64,000 bases of DNA from Sphingomonas aerophila (GCF_014199305.1 NZ_JACIJK010000001.1:124001-188000), one strand, 5' to 3'. Shown: positions 36,745-44,735, numbered from the stretch's first letter. Translations and numbers: made by a program. The notes: generated by a model from the letters alone, not told the origin.

Positions 36745-38345
36745 GGCCGGTCCCAGTCACGGCAGATGTCGTCGCGCAAGCCCACGCCCTGCTCTGGCTG
36801 CCCCGCACCGAAGCGAAGATAGCTGCGGTTCGGAGCATAAGCGTTCCAGCGAACCAGCCCTTCCCCGTTCGGGTCGCTCGACCGGATGAAATTAGCCCAA
36901 TAAGCCTGAAGCCGCGGCGCGTCAGTGGGGATGTTGTCCTCCCCCGCATTGCCGAACGTATAGCGCAACTCGGACGCGTGGGAGAGCGGCGGACCACCAA
37001 CCGGCTGGTAGGTGAAGTCATAACGCCACACCGGCACGCCTGCCGCAACCCGCGCGTCCGCGTTGAACCGCGTCGGGCAGGTGAACACCGCGTCCGTCGC
37101 GACCTGCAGCGCCACGGGACCGCGCACCTGATCGTCGGCCGGCGCGGTCGGCCGGTCCAGACCATAGAGCCTGGCGACACGACCAGCATCCGCGCCCCAA
37201 TTGCCCGGCAGGGCCGCGCGTGCGCCGGCGGGGGTGTTGAAGAAATCGATCTCCCGCGCATTGCTGCCGATCAACAGCGGCACGAAGGCGCCGCGCTTGC
37301 CCGTCAGCGTCGCGGCAGGCGGCTCCGTGATGACCGTCCCGTCGACCTGCGCCTGGATCCATATCGTGCCGGGGTCGAAGCGCCCCGACTGTTCGATCTG
37401 GCGTGACGCCTGCAACAGGTCGGCGACCGGGATCGCCCGCAGCACGGCGGCCGTCGCGCGGGGGTGTCCGGCTTGCGCCACCAGCGCTTCGCCGATCGCT
37501 TCCCCCTGCGCCACGGTACGGGCGGCGTGGCCAAAGCTCGCGGTGCCGCTTTCCTGGATCGCGGCGCGGAACAGGCCACGGCTGGCCGGCGCGACCTGAT
37601 GCAGGGCAACGTCCATCGCCCCAGCCGATTCGCCCGCGATCGTGACCTGCGCCGGGTCACCGCCGAAACGCGCGATGTTGCGCCGAACCCAGCGCAGCGC
37701 CGCCTGCTGGTCCATCAGTCCGTAATTGCCCGATCCGCGTGCGGGGCTCTCGGCGGACAAGGCCGGGTGCGTCAGAAAGCCGAGGGGCCCCAGCCGGTAC
37801 TGGATCGCGACCACGACGATGCCGCGCCGGACCATGGACGTGCTGACCGTGCCCGCGGCGCCGCCCGCCTTGTTCGACCCGCCATGAATCCACACCATCA
37901 CCGGCATCGGCCGCTCGGGCGTCAGCGTCGGCGACGCGACATCGAGGTACAGGCAGTCCTCGACGCTGCCCGCCGCGTTGTCGCGGTTCCAGCCATCATC
38001 AAGCTGCGCACAGGATGGCGCGGAACGCGTCGCCTCCCGCACGCCCTTCCACTCCCGTACCGGAGCAGGCGCACGCCAGCGCAGCGGCCCGACCGGCGGC
38101 GCCGCAAACGGCACTCCGCGAAATGCGACCCGGTCAGCCAGCCGCTCGCCTCGCAACGCGCCGCCATCGACGTTGACCACCGGCGGCACAGCCTGCTGCG
38201 CCACGGCCCCGGTTGCCAGCGCTGCCGCCCAGCCAAGCCAAAGGAGATGGAGAGCCGAACGCGAGGCCGCCCCCCTCCTGCTCGGTCCATCCTCCGGGCG
38301 GCCACCGCGGAGGATCAGGCGAAGAACACGAAGGGCATGGTGCAT
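36741..38345 (-). CDS. type-B carboxylesterase/lipase
   Basis: A 534-residue alpha/beta hydrolase of the cholinesterase type. The nucleophile S240 lies in TIAGESAGAMD, the acid E365 in GSNAREIDFF, and the catalytic histidine H456 in PPLSHASEL. The oxyanion-hole WIHGGSN and the SVEDCLYLDV motif are also present. The hydrophobic signal (LHLLWLGWAAALATGAVAQQ) begins about 31 residues in, giving an unusually long N-region, so the true start may be downstream of the ATG at 38345, but no in-frame start with a ribosome site was seen. It is coupled to the following glutaminyl cyclase gene by an ATGA overlap. The substrate is unknown. Confidence 0.88.
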   Translation of the reverse strand: MHHALRVLRLILRGGRPEDGPSRRGAASRSALHLLWLGWAAALATGAVAQQAVPPVVNVDGGALRGERLADRVAFRGVPFAAPPVGPLRWRAPAPVREWKGVREATRSAPSCAQLDDGWNRDNAAGSVEDCLYLDVASPTLTPERPMPVMVWIHGGSNKAGGAAGTVSTSMVRRGIVVVAIQYRLGPLGFLTHPALSAESPARGSGNYGLMDQQAALRWVRRNIARFGGDPAQVTIAGESAGAMDVALHQVAPASRGLFRAAIQESGTASFGHAARTVAQGEAIGEALVAQAGHPRATAAVLRAIPVADLLQASRQIEQSGRFDPGTIWIQAQVDGTVITEPPAATLTGKRGAFVPLLIGSNAREIDFFNTPAGARAALPGNWGADAGRVARLYGLDRPTAPADDQVRGPVALQVATDAVFTCPTRFNADARVAAGVPVWRYDFTYQPVGGPPLSHASELRYTFGNAGEDNIPTDAPRLQAYWANFIRSSDPNGEGLVRWNAYAPNRSYLRFGAGQPEQGVGLRDDICRDWDRP

Positions 38346-39413
38346 AACGGTGTAGTAGCGCGCGAAGGGGTTGTAGGACAGCGCCGCGAACAGGGTCGCC
38401 GGACCTGAACGGCTACACAGGACGCCACCGCGATTGGTGGGTCGCGCCTGTCTCCGACCTGGGACCTGACGCCGCACACAGGGCAAAGGCCGGGGGGAGC
38501 ACGCCCCCTTCTCTCCCCGCACGCACCCGCGGAGCCGTCACGGCGCACCGACCCTCAGTCGGGGAAGGGTCGCTGCAATCGGCTGGCTCATTCACGATTC
38601 GGGGTCGGAGAAGCATTCTCGCAATAGCGAATCAACGCTCGACCCTCCCAGCTCGTGAGGGATGGTTGCCGCGCTTAGCTTGCCGCCAGACCAGCCGCGC
38701 CGTCGCAAGCGACCACCTCGCCGATCAACGGCTCAACGGGCCGTCAGCTACGACCATACTGACCATGCATCCGCAGCACTCTGCCTTCGCGACTTTCCGG
38801 GACTGTGCCTAACACGGTAGCCGCCCCTCCCTGACCCGCTCGAAAGATCGCCGGCCATCCACGGCCCGTCGCGCTCTCGCCAAAAGCCAAGGCGCGGGAC
38901 CGAACAGATGCAGGACTCACCCCTCCCATGTGTCGCGGCAGAGCGGTGGTCGGGGCATGAAGCGTCGGCACATCGAGCCGCCCACCAGCGACGTAGCGGC
39001 CATAACCGTGCTCTGCAGCATGATGTCACCGGGGAACCCTGGGTGCAGCTCGATGAGTCGCTCGATCAGTGCGCCCGGGCAGTGGCGTACGACACAGATG
39101 CGCCGACCATCTCTGCCGCCTGCTCTGCCAGAAACCTCGGGGCTAGGATGGCCCCGAACACATCAGCTGCATTGTCCTGACTCGCCGCTATCATCCTGCA
39201 ACGAACCCACTTCACATCGGGTCGGTCCGCCCCTCGCAGTTCGGCCAGAGTAGGCGCGAGCAAGAAGCTAACACACGCCAACCCTAGCTCGCTATCCCCG
39301 GCCAGCCGCGACGATAGCGCAAATGATTCGCATCAGGCACGCGAACAGGGTTCGCGGCCTTGCGTCACCTCGGCGGGTTGGCGATCACACCGGTTTCGTC
39401 AGCCGTAACTCCG
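38346..39413. other. gene-poor interval between esterase and small-protein gene
   Basis: About 1.07 kb with no convincing intact gene. Several open frames of 70-90 codons exist but none has a ribosome site and they interrupt each other. I see a 7-bp hairpin at 38549-38572 (CGACCCT and AGGGTCG), a small hairpin at 39341-39355 (GCGAAC-agg-GTTCGC), and a candidate frameshifted gene on the minus strand (listed separately). No tRNA, no insertion-sequence ends and no repeated units were found. Confidence 0.7.
38917..39333 (-). pseudogene. candidate decayed protein gene with frameshifts
   Basis: Three pieces on the minus strand read as one interrupted protein. Piece one starts at the ATG at 39333 (MRIICAIVAAGRG) and meets a stop after 13 codons. 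Piece two (39281-39066) reads ACVSFLLAPTLAELRGADRP... through ...EQAAEMVGASVSYATARAH and stops. Piece three, in another frame down to 38917, continues LIERLIELHPGFPGDIMLQ and VMAATSLVGG. The amphipathic helical pattern continues across the breaks, which suggests decay rather than chance. No family is recognised and the joins are inferred, so this could still be non-coding sequence. Confidence 0.3.
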
Positions 39414-39596
39414 TCAGCTCTGGCTGTTTGACGAATCGCTGTCCGAACCGACCTTGTCCGGGTCCTTCCCGGTCGCCGCCTTCTTGGCGCCCGTCCCGGT
39501 GCCGCCGCCACGTCCAGTACCAAGGCTGCCCCGCGCGCCGTCGCCACCCTTGGTGGTGATCGCTCCGGGATTACCGCCTGCACCTTTCTGTGCCAT
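39414..39596 (-). CDS. small glycine/serine/lysine-rich protein, unknown function
   Basis: A 60-residue protein, MAQKGAGGNPGAITTKGG to SDSDSSNSQS. It is basic and glycine-rich in its first 48 residues and acidic/serine-rich at the C-terminus, with no hydrophobic segment and no cysteine, so it is predicted to be disordered. The ATG has AAGGAG seven bases upstream, a good ribosome site and the main evidence for it being real. It resembles small hydrophilic stress proteins in composition only. It lies alone in the gene-poor interval. Confidence 0.65.
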   Translation of the reverse strand: MAQKGAGGNPGAITTKGGDGARGSLGTGRGGGTGTGAKKAATGKDPDKVGSDSDSSNSQS

Positions 39597-40261
39597 CTCA
39601 TCTCTCCTTCGGGAGGGAGATCAACCCCTCTTGGCATGGGCAGTTCCGCCGCATTCTCCGTAACTTAGGTTAGCGCTGCACCCCGACCCGATCGGCATTT
39701 GAAGCGGCTTCAGGCCACGCGCGCAGAGCACCCAGTCCCCGGCGAACCGCGACAGATTCGCCCCAAGCCCCGTGTACCCGTCCCCCGTGCCCTCGATCAG
39801 CGTCGATGACCTGGAACGACCCCGAGTTTCGCTCCCAAAAGCCACAGCTCGTCCAAGACGCGGGCCCAACAGCCGGCGCCATCACCCCAGCAAGCGGCGA
39901 TCAGAAAAGCTGACATCGCGATTGATCTCCGGAAGCGCGCTCCGTGAGTGCCTCCCATAGCGCCAGCGCGAACAGCGGCTCAGGCGAGAAAGCACCATTC
40001 AGCGCGTGGTCGCGTTCCAGTCTCCAGCGATCAGCACAGCCGTGGTGTTCAAAGCGGTCATGCCGCTCCAATGAGCTGGCGAGACTCGCGACCCGCTAAT
40101 TCGGCGCACCATCCGGCTTTTCGCCTCGGCTTTGGCTTTCGGTTTCCGCCTCGTCTTTGTTGCGGCCCCCGCCTTCGGCTTCGTCCTCGGCTTCGGCTCT
40201 CAGCTTCCGCAGCACGGCACAACGGCAAAGCGTCGCCACTTGGCCCTGCCCACAAACGGCA
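39597..40261. other. gene-poor interval downstream of the cold-shock gene
   Basis: About 0.67 kb with no convincing gene of normal size. Open frames on the minus strand at 39621-39885 lack ribosome sites and have random-looking composition. At 40120-40215 the plus strand carries a pyrimidine-rich run of imperfect TTCGGC/CTCGGC units. Read on the minus strand, this run encodes a possible acidic micro-protein (40096-40239). Confidence 0.65.
40096..40239 (-). CDS. possible 47-aa acidic micro-protein
   Basis: A GTG at 40239, with GCAGGG four bases upstream, opens a 47-codon frame: MATLCRCAVLRKLRAEAEDE to EKPDGAPN and a TAG stop. The C-terminal two thirds alternate Glu, Asp, Arg and Lys. It follows the cold-shock terminator on the same strand. 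Low complexity of the DNA could by itself give such a frame, so support is weak. Confidence 0.25.
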   Translation of the reverse strand: MATLCRCAVLRKLRAEAEDEAEGGGRNKDEAETESQSRGEKPDGAPN

Positions 40262-40293
40262 ACGGCCCGCCCGGATTACTCCGGACGGGCCGT
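40262..40293 (-). terminator. intrinsic terminator after the two-domain cold-shock gene
   Basis: A 13-bp stem with one mismatch (ACGGCCCG-C-CCGG and CCGG-A-CGGGCCGT) with a 6-base loop lies about 25 bases past the stop codon. On the minus strand it is followed by TGCCGTTTG, a weak T-tail. Confidence 0.75.
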
Positions 40294-40317
40294 CCCGCAC
40301 CTCCGAAGAGGCGAAAA

Positions 40318-41178
40318 TTAGCTCTGCTGCGAGAGGTTCACTGCCGCATGCTTGCCACGACGATCGACCTCGAGCTCGAAGCTCAGACGGTCGCCCTCGT
40401 TCAGGCTGGACATACCGGCACGCTCCACGGCGGAGATGTGCACGAATGCGTCAGGCTGGCCGTCGTCGCGCTGAATGAAGCCGAAGCCCTTCATCGCGTT
40501 GAAGAACTTGACGGTACCCGTCGCCTTCTCCCCGGTCAGCTGGCGCTGCGGGCCACCCGCACCACCTGCACCACCCGCGCCGCCCGAACGCGGGGCGCCG
40601 AAGCCACCCTCACGCGGTTCACGCGGAGCAGGACGGTCGGAGACCGGCATCGGCTCGCCCTCGATCTTGAGCTCGGTAGCCGAGATACGGCCGCCGCGAT
40701 CAACCAGGGTGAAGCCGAGCGGCTGACCCTCGGCCAGGCCGCTCAGGCCGGCCTGCTCAACGGCGGAAATGTGAACAAACACGTCTTCGCCGCCGTCATC
40801 ACGAACAACAAAGCCGAAGCCCTTCTGCGCGTTGAAGAACTTTACGACGCCCGTGCCTTCACCAACGACCTGGGGGGGCATGCCGCGGCCACCGCCGCCA
40901 CCGCCGCTGAACCCACCGCCGCCGCCGCCGAAGCCGCGACCACCGCCGCCGCCGCCGAAGCCGCCGCGATCACCGCCACCGCCGCCGAAGCCGCCGCCGC
41001 CAAAGCCGCGACCACCGCCACCGCCGCCGAAGCCGCCGCCACCAAAGCCGCCGCCGCCGAAACCGCCGCTGTCGCCACCACCGAAGCCGCCGCCGCCGAA
41101 ATCGTCACCGCCGAAGCCGTCGCGCTTGTCGCGCCCGCGTCCGCCACGATTGCCGCGGCCACCCTTGTCGAAACCCAT
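40318..41178 (-). CDS. two-domain cold-shock protein with glycine-rich N-terminal region
   Basis: A 286-residue protein. Residues 1-100 are almost entirely Gly, Phe, Arg and Asp, with RGGRGR at 11-16 and repeated FGGGG units, an RGG-like disordered region. Two cold-shock domains follow: domain 1 at about 107-173 with RNP1 KGFGFVVRD (119-127) and RNP2 DVFVHISAV (132-140), and domain 2 at about 217-286 with KGFGFIQRD (230-238) and AFVHISAV. A Gly/Ala linker (193-210) separates them. Cold-shock domains bind single-stranded RNA or DNA, so an RNA chaperone is likely. The frame is continuous through the repeats and AGGG precedes the ATG. Confidence 0.92.
   Translation of the reverse strand: MGFDKGGRGNRGGRGRDKRDGFGGDDFGGGGFGGGDSGGFGGGGFGGGGFGGGGGGRGFGGGGFGGGGGDRGGFGGGGGGRGFGGGGGGFSGGGGGGRGMPPQVVGEGTGVVKFFNAQKGFGFVVRDDGGEDVFVHISAVEQAGLSGLAEGQPLGFTLVDRGGRISATELKIEGEPMPVSDRPAPREPREGGFGAPRSGGAGGAGGAGGPQRQLTGEKATGTVKFFNAMKGFGFIQRDDGQPDAFVHISAVERAGMSSLNEGDRLSFELEVDRRGKHAAVNLSQQS
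40882..41118 (-). repeat. imperfect GGC/GGT-rich coding repeat in the cold-shock gene
   Basis: About 240 bases of imperfect repeats encode residues 21-99, mainly units of F-G-G-G-G-G with occasional R or D. The units differ in codon use (GGC, GGT, GGA), so the run is under coding constraint and not a recent slippage product. Confidence 0.8.
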
Positions 41179-41251
41179 AACCCTATTCGTCTTCCCGACT
41201 CGCCCGATATCCTCTCAAGGAAGCCCGCACCGGACGGTGGCACAAGTTCCC

Positions 41252-41301
41252 AGGCGCGAAAGCTTTGCGCCTTAATCACCCTCATATCTGATTCGGTGCA
41301 A
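41252..41301 (-). promoter_or_regulatory. candidate promoter and palindrome upstream of the cold-shock gene
   Basis: On the minus strand TTGCAC (41301-41296) and TGATTA (41278-41273) are separated by 17 bases and fit a -35/-10 pair. Immediately downstream lies a near-perfect 21-base palindrome AGGCGCGAAAGCTTTGCGCCT (41252-41272; one G-T wobble), which overlaps the expected transcription start. It would leave a 5' leader of roughly 85-90 bases. Confidence 0.4.
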
Positions 41302-41384
41302 GGACGCGACCAGAATCTGCGACAATTGTGGCAGAAATAGTCCGATACTTGCGCGAGCGTTGCCCGGGCGGCACAGCCTCCCGC

Positions 41385-41981
41385 ATGGACGCCGCGCTTT
41401 TGCTTCTTTCCAGCCCTGCCGCCTGGGCCGCGCTGGTCACGTTGATCGTGATGGAGGTGGTGCTCGGTATCGACAACCTGATCTTCATTTCGCTGCTGAC
41501 CAACAAGCTGCCGGAGGCTGGCCGCGCGAAGATTCGGCGGTTGGGCATCGCCCTGGCGCTGGTCCTCCGCCTGGTGCTGTTGTCGACCATTTCCTGGCTG
41601 ACGGGACTGACCGCGCCGGTGGTCGACCTGGGCCTTTCCGCGACGAACAGCCGGGGCGAGCTGTTGTACGAAACCGCCTTTTCGTGGCGCGACCTGATCC
41701 TGCTGGCTGTCATGTTCGTCGCCGTGATCGTGGCGGTGGTCGCGATGATGGTAGCGGCCGAACCGCTTGCCAATTTCATCAACCGAAACCCGTCGGTGGT
41801 GATGCTCGCGCTCGCCTTCCTGCTGATGATCGGTCTCGTATTGATGGCGGACGCATGCGGCGTGCATGTGCCCAAGGGATATATCTACGCGGCCATGGCC
41901 TTTTCCGCGCTGGTCGAAGCGCTCAACCTGACCTCCCGCCGGCGCAAGCTCCGCGCGGCGCCGAACGACGCGAGGCATTGA
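41385..41981 (+). CDS. TerC-family integral membrane protein
   Basis: A 198-residue membrane protein with six or seven hydrophobic segments. The TerC signature E-x-x-LGIDNLIFI lies at about residues 22-34, and a second polar motif AVMFVAVIVAVVAMM is followed by NPSVVMLALAFLLMIGLVLMADACG. Members have been linked to metal homeostasis and to resistance to tellurite; YgjT/Alx-type proteins move manganese. The ATG at 41385 is chosen because earlier in-frame sequence lies in the leader shared with the cold-shock gene. It precedes the rnd-lpt block on the same strand by 31 bases. Confidence 0.9.
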   Translation: MDAALLLLSSPAAWAALVTLIVMEVVLGIDNLIFISLLTNKLPEAGRAKIRRLGIALALVLRLVLLSTISWLTGLTAPVVDLGLSATNSRGELLYETAFSWRDLILLAVMFVAVIVAVVAMMVAAEPLANFINRNPSVVMLALAFLLMIGLVLMADACGVHVPKGYIYAAMAFSALVEALNLTSRRRKLRAAPNDARH

Positions 41982-42012
41982 GCGTAGCGGTCGGGACGGC
42001 TACGGCGCGTCG

Positions 42013-42633
42013 ATGACCGTTTACCTTCACGAGGAAGATCTGCCCGCCGGCGTGTTCGCGCCGGGCGCCTCGATCGCCGTTGACACCGAAACCATGGGCC
42101 TGATCACGCCGCGCGACCGGTTGTGCCTGGTGCAGTTGTCGGACGGCGGCGCGGATGAGCATCTGGTGCGCTTTTCCCCCGACAGCGATTACGCCGCGCC
42201 GGAATTGAGCGCGCTTTTGGGCGATCCGGACCGGCTGAAACTCTATCACTTCGGCCGCTTCGACATCGCCGCGATCGGCTTTTACCTGGGCGTCGATGCG
42301 GCGCCCGCCTGGGACACCAAGATCGCGTCGCGCCTGGTCCGCACCTATACCGACCGGCACGGGCTGAAGGAGTTGGTGCGCGAACTGCTGGGCCTCGACA
42401 TCAGCAAGGCGCAGCAATCCTCCGATTGGGGCGGCCCGGTCCTGTCCGACGCGCAAAAGGAATATGCCGCGTCCGACGTCCGCTTCCTGCACCGGCTGAA
42501 GGACGAGCTGGAGCGGCGACTGGCGCGCGAAGGACGCACCGAGCTTGCCCAGGCGTGCTTTGATTTCCTTCCCACCCGGGCGCAGCTCGATCTGGTCGGC
42601 TGGCCAGAGATCGACATCTTCGCTCATGCCTGA
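42013..42633 (+). CDS. RNase D-type 3'-5' exonuclease (DEDDy, no HRDC domain)
   Basis: A 206-residue nuclease with the four DEDDy residues visible: D24 and E26 in VDTETMGL, D84 in HFGRFDIAAIGF, and Y151/D155 in EYAASDVRFL. It is shorter than RNase D because it has no HRDC domain; this short form beside lptC is common in alphaproteobacteria. It should trim RNA 3' ends in the cytoplasm. Its last eight bases overlap the start of lptC, indicating co-translation. Confidence 0.93.
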   Translation: MTVYLHEEDLPAGVFAPGASIAVDTETMGLITPRDRLCLVQLSDGGADEHLVRFSPDSDYAAPELSALLGDPDRLKLYHFGRFDIAAIGFYLGVDAAPAWDTKIASRLVRTYTDRHGLKELVRELLGLDISKAQQSSDWGGPVLSDAQKEYAASDVRFLHRLKDELERRLAREGRTELAQACFDFLPTRAQLDLVGWPEIDIFAHA

Positions 42634-43267
42634 CGCCGCCACCCTCGCCGCGCGATCGGCACGCGCGCACTGGGCACGACCGGGAAGCCGGCACGACCGG
42701 ATGATCGGTCTCCTGCGGATCTCGTTGCCGGTCATGGTGGGGGTGCTGACGGCATTTCTGGTCATGGCGCCCCTGACCACGGGCGCAGATGTCTCATTCG
42801 TGCTCGACAAGAACAAGGTCGCGGTCGCCGCGGAGCGCCTGAAGATCCAGGCCGCGCAGTACCGGGGCCAGGACAGCAAGGGACAGCCCTTCACCCTCGA
42901 CGCCGGACAGGCGGTCCAGAAAAGCTCGGCCGAGCCGATCGTGCAGATCTCCCAGCTTGCCGCCTCCATCCAGCTGCCCGACGGCCCGGCCCGGTTGCAG
43001 GCGAACCATGGCCGCTATGACATCGACACGGAGCAGGTGAAGGTGGACGGGCCAGTGACCTTCCGCGCGGCCAACGGGTACAAGCTCGATACCCACGACG
43101 CGACGGTCGACCTGAAGGCGCGGCGGATGGAAAGCGGCGGCGCCGTGACCGGGACGCTTCCCCAGGGCAGCTTCAGCGCCAACAAGATGTCGGCCGACCT
43201 GGAAAATAGGGTCGTGCGCCTTAATGGCCGGGCCCGCTTGCACATCGTGCCCGGCAGGGCGAGATAG
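42626..43267 (+). CDS. lptC: LPS export component LptC
   Basis: A 213-residue bitopic inner-membrane protein that passes LPS from the LptB2FG transporter to LptA. The N-terminal basic segment is followed by one transmembrane helix at about 34-51 (LLRISLPVMVGVLTAFLVMAPL region). A beta-jellyroll periplasmic domain follows with GRYDIDTEQVKVDGPVTFR and a C-terminal SADLENRVVRLNGRARL. The start overlaps the nuclease stop by eight bases. It is in the order nuclease-lptC-lptA-lptB-rpoN. Confidence 0.93.
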   Translation: MPDAATLAARSARAHWARPGSRHDRMIGLLRISLPVMVGVLTAFLVMAPLTTGADVSFVLDKNKVAVAAERLKIQAAQYRGQDSKGQPFTLDAGQAVQKSSAEPIVQISQLAASIQLPDGPARLQANHGRYDIDTEQVKVDGPVTFRAANGYKLDTHDATVDLKARRMESGGAVTGTLPQGSFSANKMSADLENRVVRLNGRARLHIVPGRAR

Positions 43268-43272
43268 CGGCC

Positions 43273-43812
43273 ATGCGTGCCACCGTCTCCTTCGCCCTGC
43301 TTTTCGCCGCCCCGCTGCTGGCCGCCACGCCGCTCGCAGCGCAGACACGTCACAATTCGGACGCTCCGCTCGATTTCGGCGCGGAGCATATCGAGGTGCA
43401 GGATAAGGCCCATCGCGCCATCCTGTCGGGCAGCGTATCCGTGCGTCAGGCGGAGATGACGCTGAACGCGCAGCGCGTGACGATCGCCTATAACGGGCAG
43501 ATCGAAAAACCGCAGGCGACCCGTGTCGATGCGTCGGGCGGCGTGGTGGTGACCCGTCCGGATCAGTCGGCCCGCGGACAATATGCGATTTATGACCTTA
43601 ATCGCCGCGTCATCACCATGCTGGGCGGCGTGCGGCTGACCCAGGCGGGCAACACCGTGAATGGCGGCCGGCTGACCATCAATCTCGACACCGGGCGGGC
43701 GGTGATCGACGGGTCATCCGTGCGCGGCGGCGCTCCGGGTGCGGGCGGTACGACCACCACCGCGCCAAGCGGCAGGGTCACCGGCACCTTCTCCGTTCCC
43801 AAGCGCAACTGA
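43273..43812 (+). CDS. lptA: LPS transport periplasmic protein LptA
   Basis: A 179-residue periplasmic protein that bridges LptC and LptD in LPS transport. The signal peptide ends ATPLAAQ (about residue 24). The OstA-like domain shows LDFGAEHIEVQDKAHRAILSGSVSVRQ, LNAQRVTIAY and ARGQYAIYDLNRRVITMLGGVRLTQAGNTVNGG. The Gly/Thr-rich tail and basic C-terminus are typical of the sphingomonad protein. A terminator-like hairpin lies just after the stop. Confidence 0.95.
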   Translation: MRATVSFALLFAAPLLAATPLAAQTRHNSDAPLDFGAEHIEVQDKAHRAILSGSVSVRQAEMTLNAQRVTIAYNGQIEKPQATRVDASGGVVVTRPDQSARGQYAIYDLNRRVITMLGGVRLTQAGNTVNGGRLTINLDTGRAVIDGSSVRGGAPGAGGTTTTAPSGRVTGTFSVPKRN

Positions 43813-43818
43813 CCCCTT

Positions 43819-43849
43819 CGGCGCGCGGGGTGCTCCGCGTGCCGGTTTT
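43819..43849 (+). terminator. intrinsic terminator between lptA and lptB
   Basis: A 10-bp stem containing one G-T pair (43819-43828 with 43835-43844, loop GGTGCT) is followed by GTTTTC. It is the best-formed rho-independent site in the window with a T-tract on the correct strand. Confidence 0.8.
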
Positions 43850-43907
43850 CCCCCACTCGCGGATGGGGTAGGGAACCGCTAACCTCTTGCTGCAAGGCGA
43901 CAAGCGC

Positions 43908-44684
43908 ATGGACGCGACCACAACCCTGGATACCACAGCGCCGGCGAACGAACCGCCGGTCGCGCGCGGGTTACAGGTCGTGTCGATCGCCAAATCCTAT
44001 GATAAGCGGGTGGTGCTGACCGATGTGTCGCTGTCCGTCGGGCGCGGCGAGGTGGTCGGGCTGCTCGGCCCCAACGGCGCGGGCAAAACGACCAGCTTCT
44101 ATTCGGTCATGGGACTGGTGAAGCCCGATTCGGGGCGCATCATGCTCGACGGGGACGACATCACCGGCCTGCCCATGTACCGGCGCGCGATCCTGGGCCT
44201 GGGCTACCTGCCGCAGGAAACCAGCATCTTTCGTGGGCTGACGATCGAGAAGAACATCATGACGGTGCTCGAACTGTCCGAGCCCGACAAGGCCGCACGC
44301 GCCGCAAAGCTGGAGCGCCTGCTCGACGAGTTCGGCCTCACCCGGCTGCGCACCGCGCCCGCCATGGCCCTTTCGGGCGGTGAGCGTCGACGGGCGGAGA
44401 TCGCGCGCGCACTCGCGGCCGACCCGTCGATCATGCTGCTGGACGAACCGTTCGCGGGCATCGACCCGATCTCGATCGCCGACATTCGTGACCTGGTGAA
44501 GGACCTGAAGCGGCGCGACATCGGCGTGCTCATCACCGACCACAATGTTCGCGAAACGCTCGACATCGTCGATCGCGCGTACATCATCTACGACGGCCGC
44601 GTGCTGTTCGCGGGCAGCCCTGAAGAGCTGGTCGCGGACGCGAACGTCCGGCGGCTCTATCTTGGCGAGGGTTTCTCCCTCTAG
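43908..44684 (+). CDS. lptB: LPS export ABC transporter ATP-binding protein LptB
   Basis: A 258-residue ABC ATPase that powers LPS extraction from the inner membrane. Walker A is GPNGAGKTTS (K60), the signature is ALSGGERRRAEIARAL and Walker B is IMLLDEPFAGIDP. The LYLGEGF end is typical of LptB. A GC-rich hairpin with a T-tract separates it from lptA, so it may have its own promoter. The ATG at 43908 is preceded by a weak ribosome site; an earlier in-frame ATG at 43887 adds seven residues. Confidence 0.96.
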   Translation: MDATTTLDTTAPANEPPVARGLQVVSIAKSYDKRVVLTDVSLSVGRGEVVGLLGPNGAGKTTSFYSVMGLVKPDSGRIMLDGDDITGLPMYRRAILGLGYLPQETSIFRGLTIEKNIMTVLELSEPDKAARAAKLERLLDEFGLTRLRTAPAMALSGGERRRAEIARALAADPSIMLLDEPFAGIDPISIADIRDLVKDLKRRDIGVLITDHNVRETLDIVDRAYIIYDGRVLFAGSPEELVADANVRRLYLGEGFSL

Positions 44685-44735
44685 CACCATGCCGGCGCCT
44701 CCTGCCTCGACCGCCCCGCGCCCGGTGAAACTCCC

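Noticed and set aside
39621..39885. Two overlapping minus-strand frames of 71 and 82 codons
   Set aside because: No ribosome site, random composition rich in Gly, Arg and Ala, and mutually overlapping frames.
40882..41118. Tandem repeat that could be taken for a CRISPR or satellite array
   Set aside because: Units are codon-aligned, imperfect, without spacers, and encode the glycine-rich tail of the cold-shock protein.
40132..41340. A 402-codon plus-strand open frame rich in Ala/Thr/Glu
   Set aside because: It is the complement of the glycine-rich cold-shock coding repeats and has no independent support.
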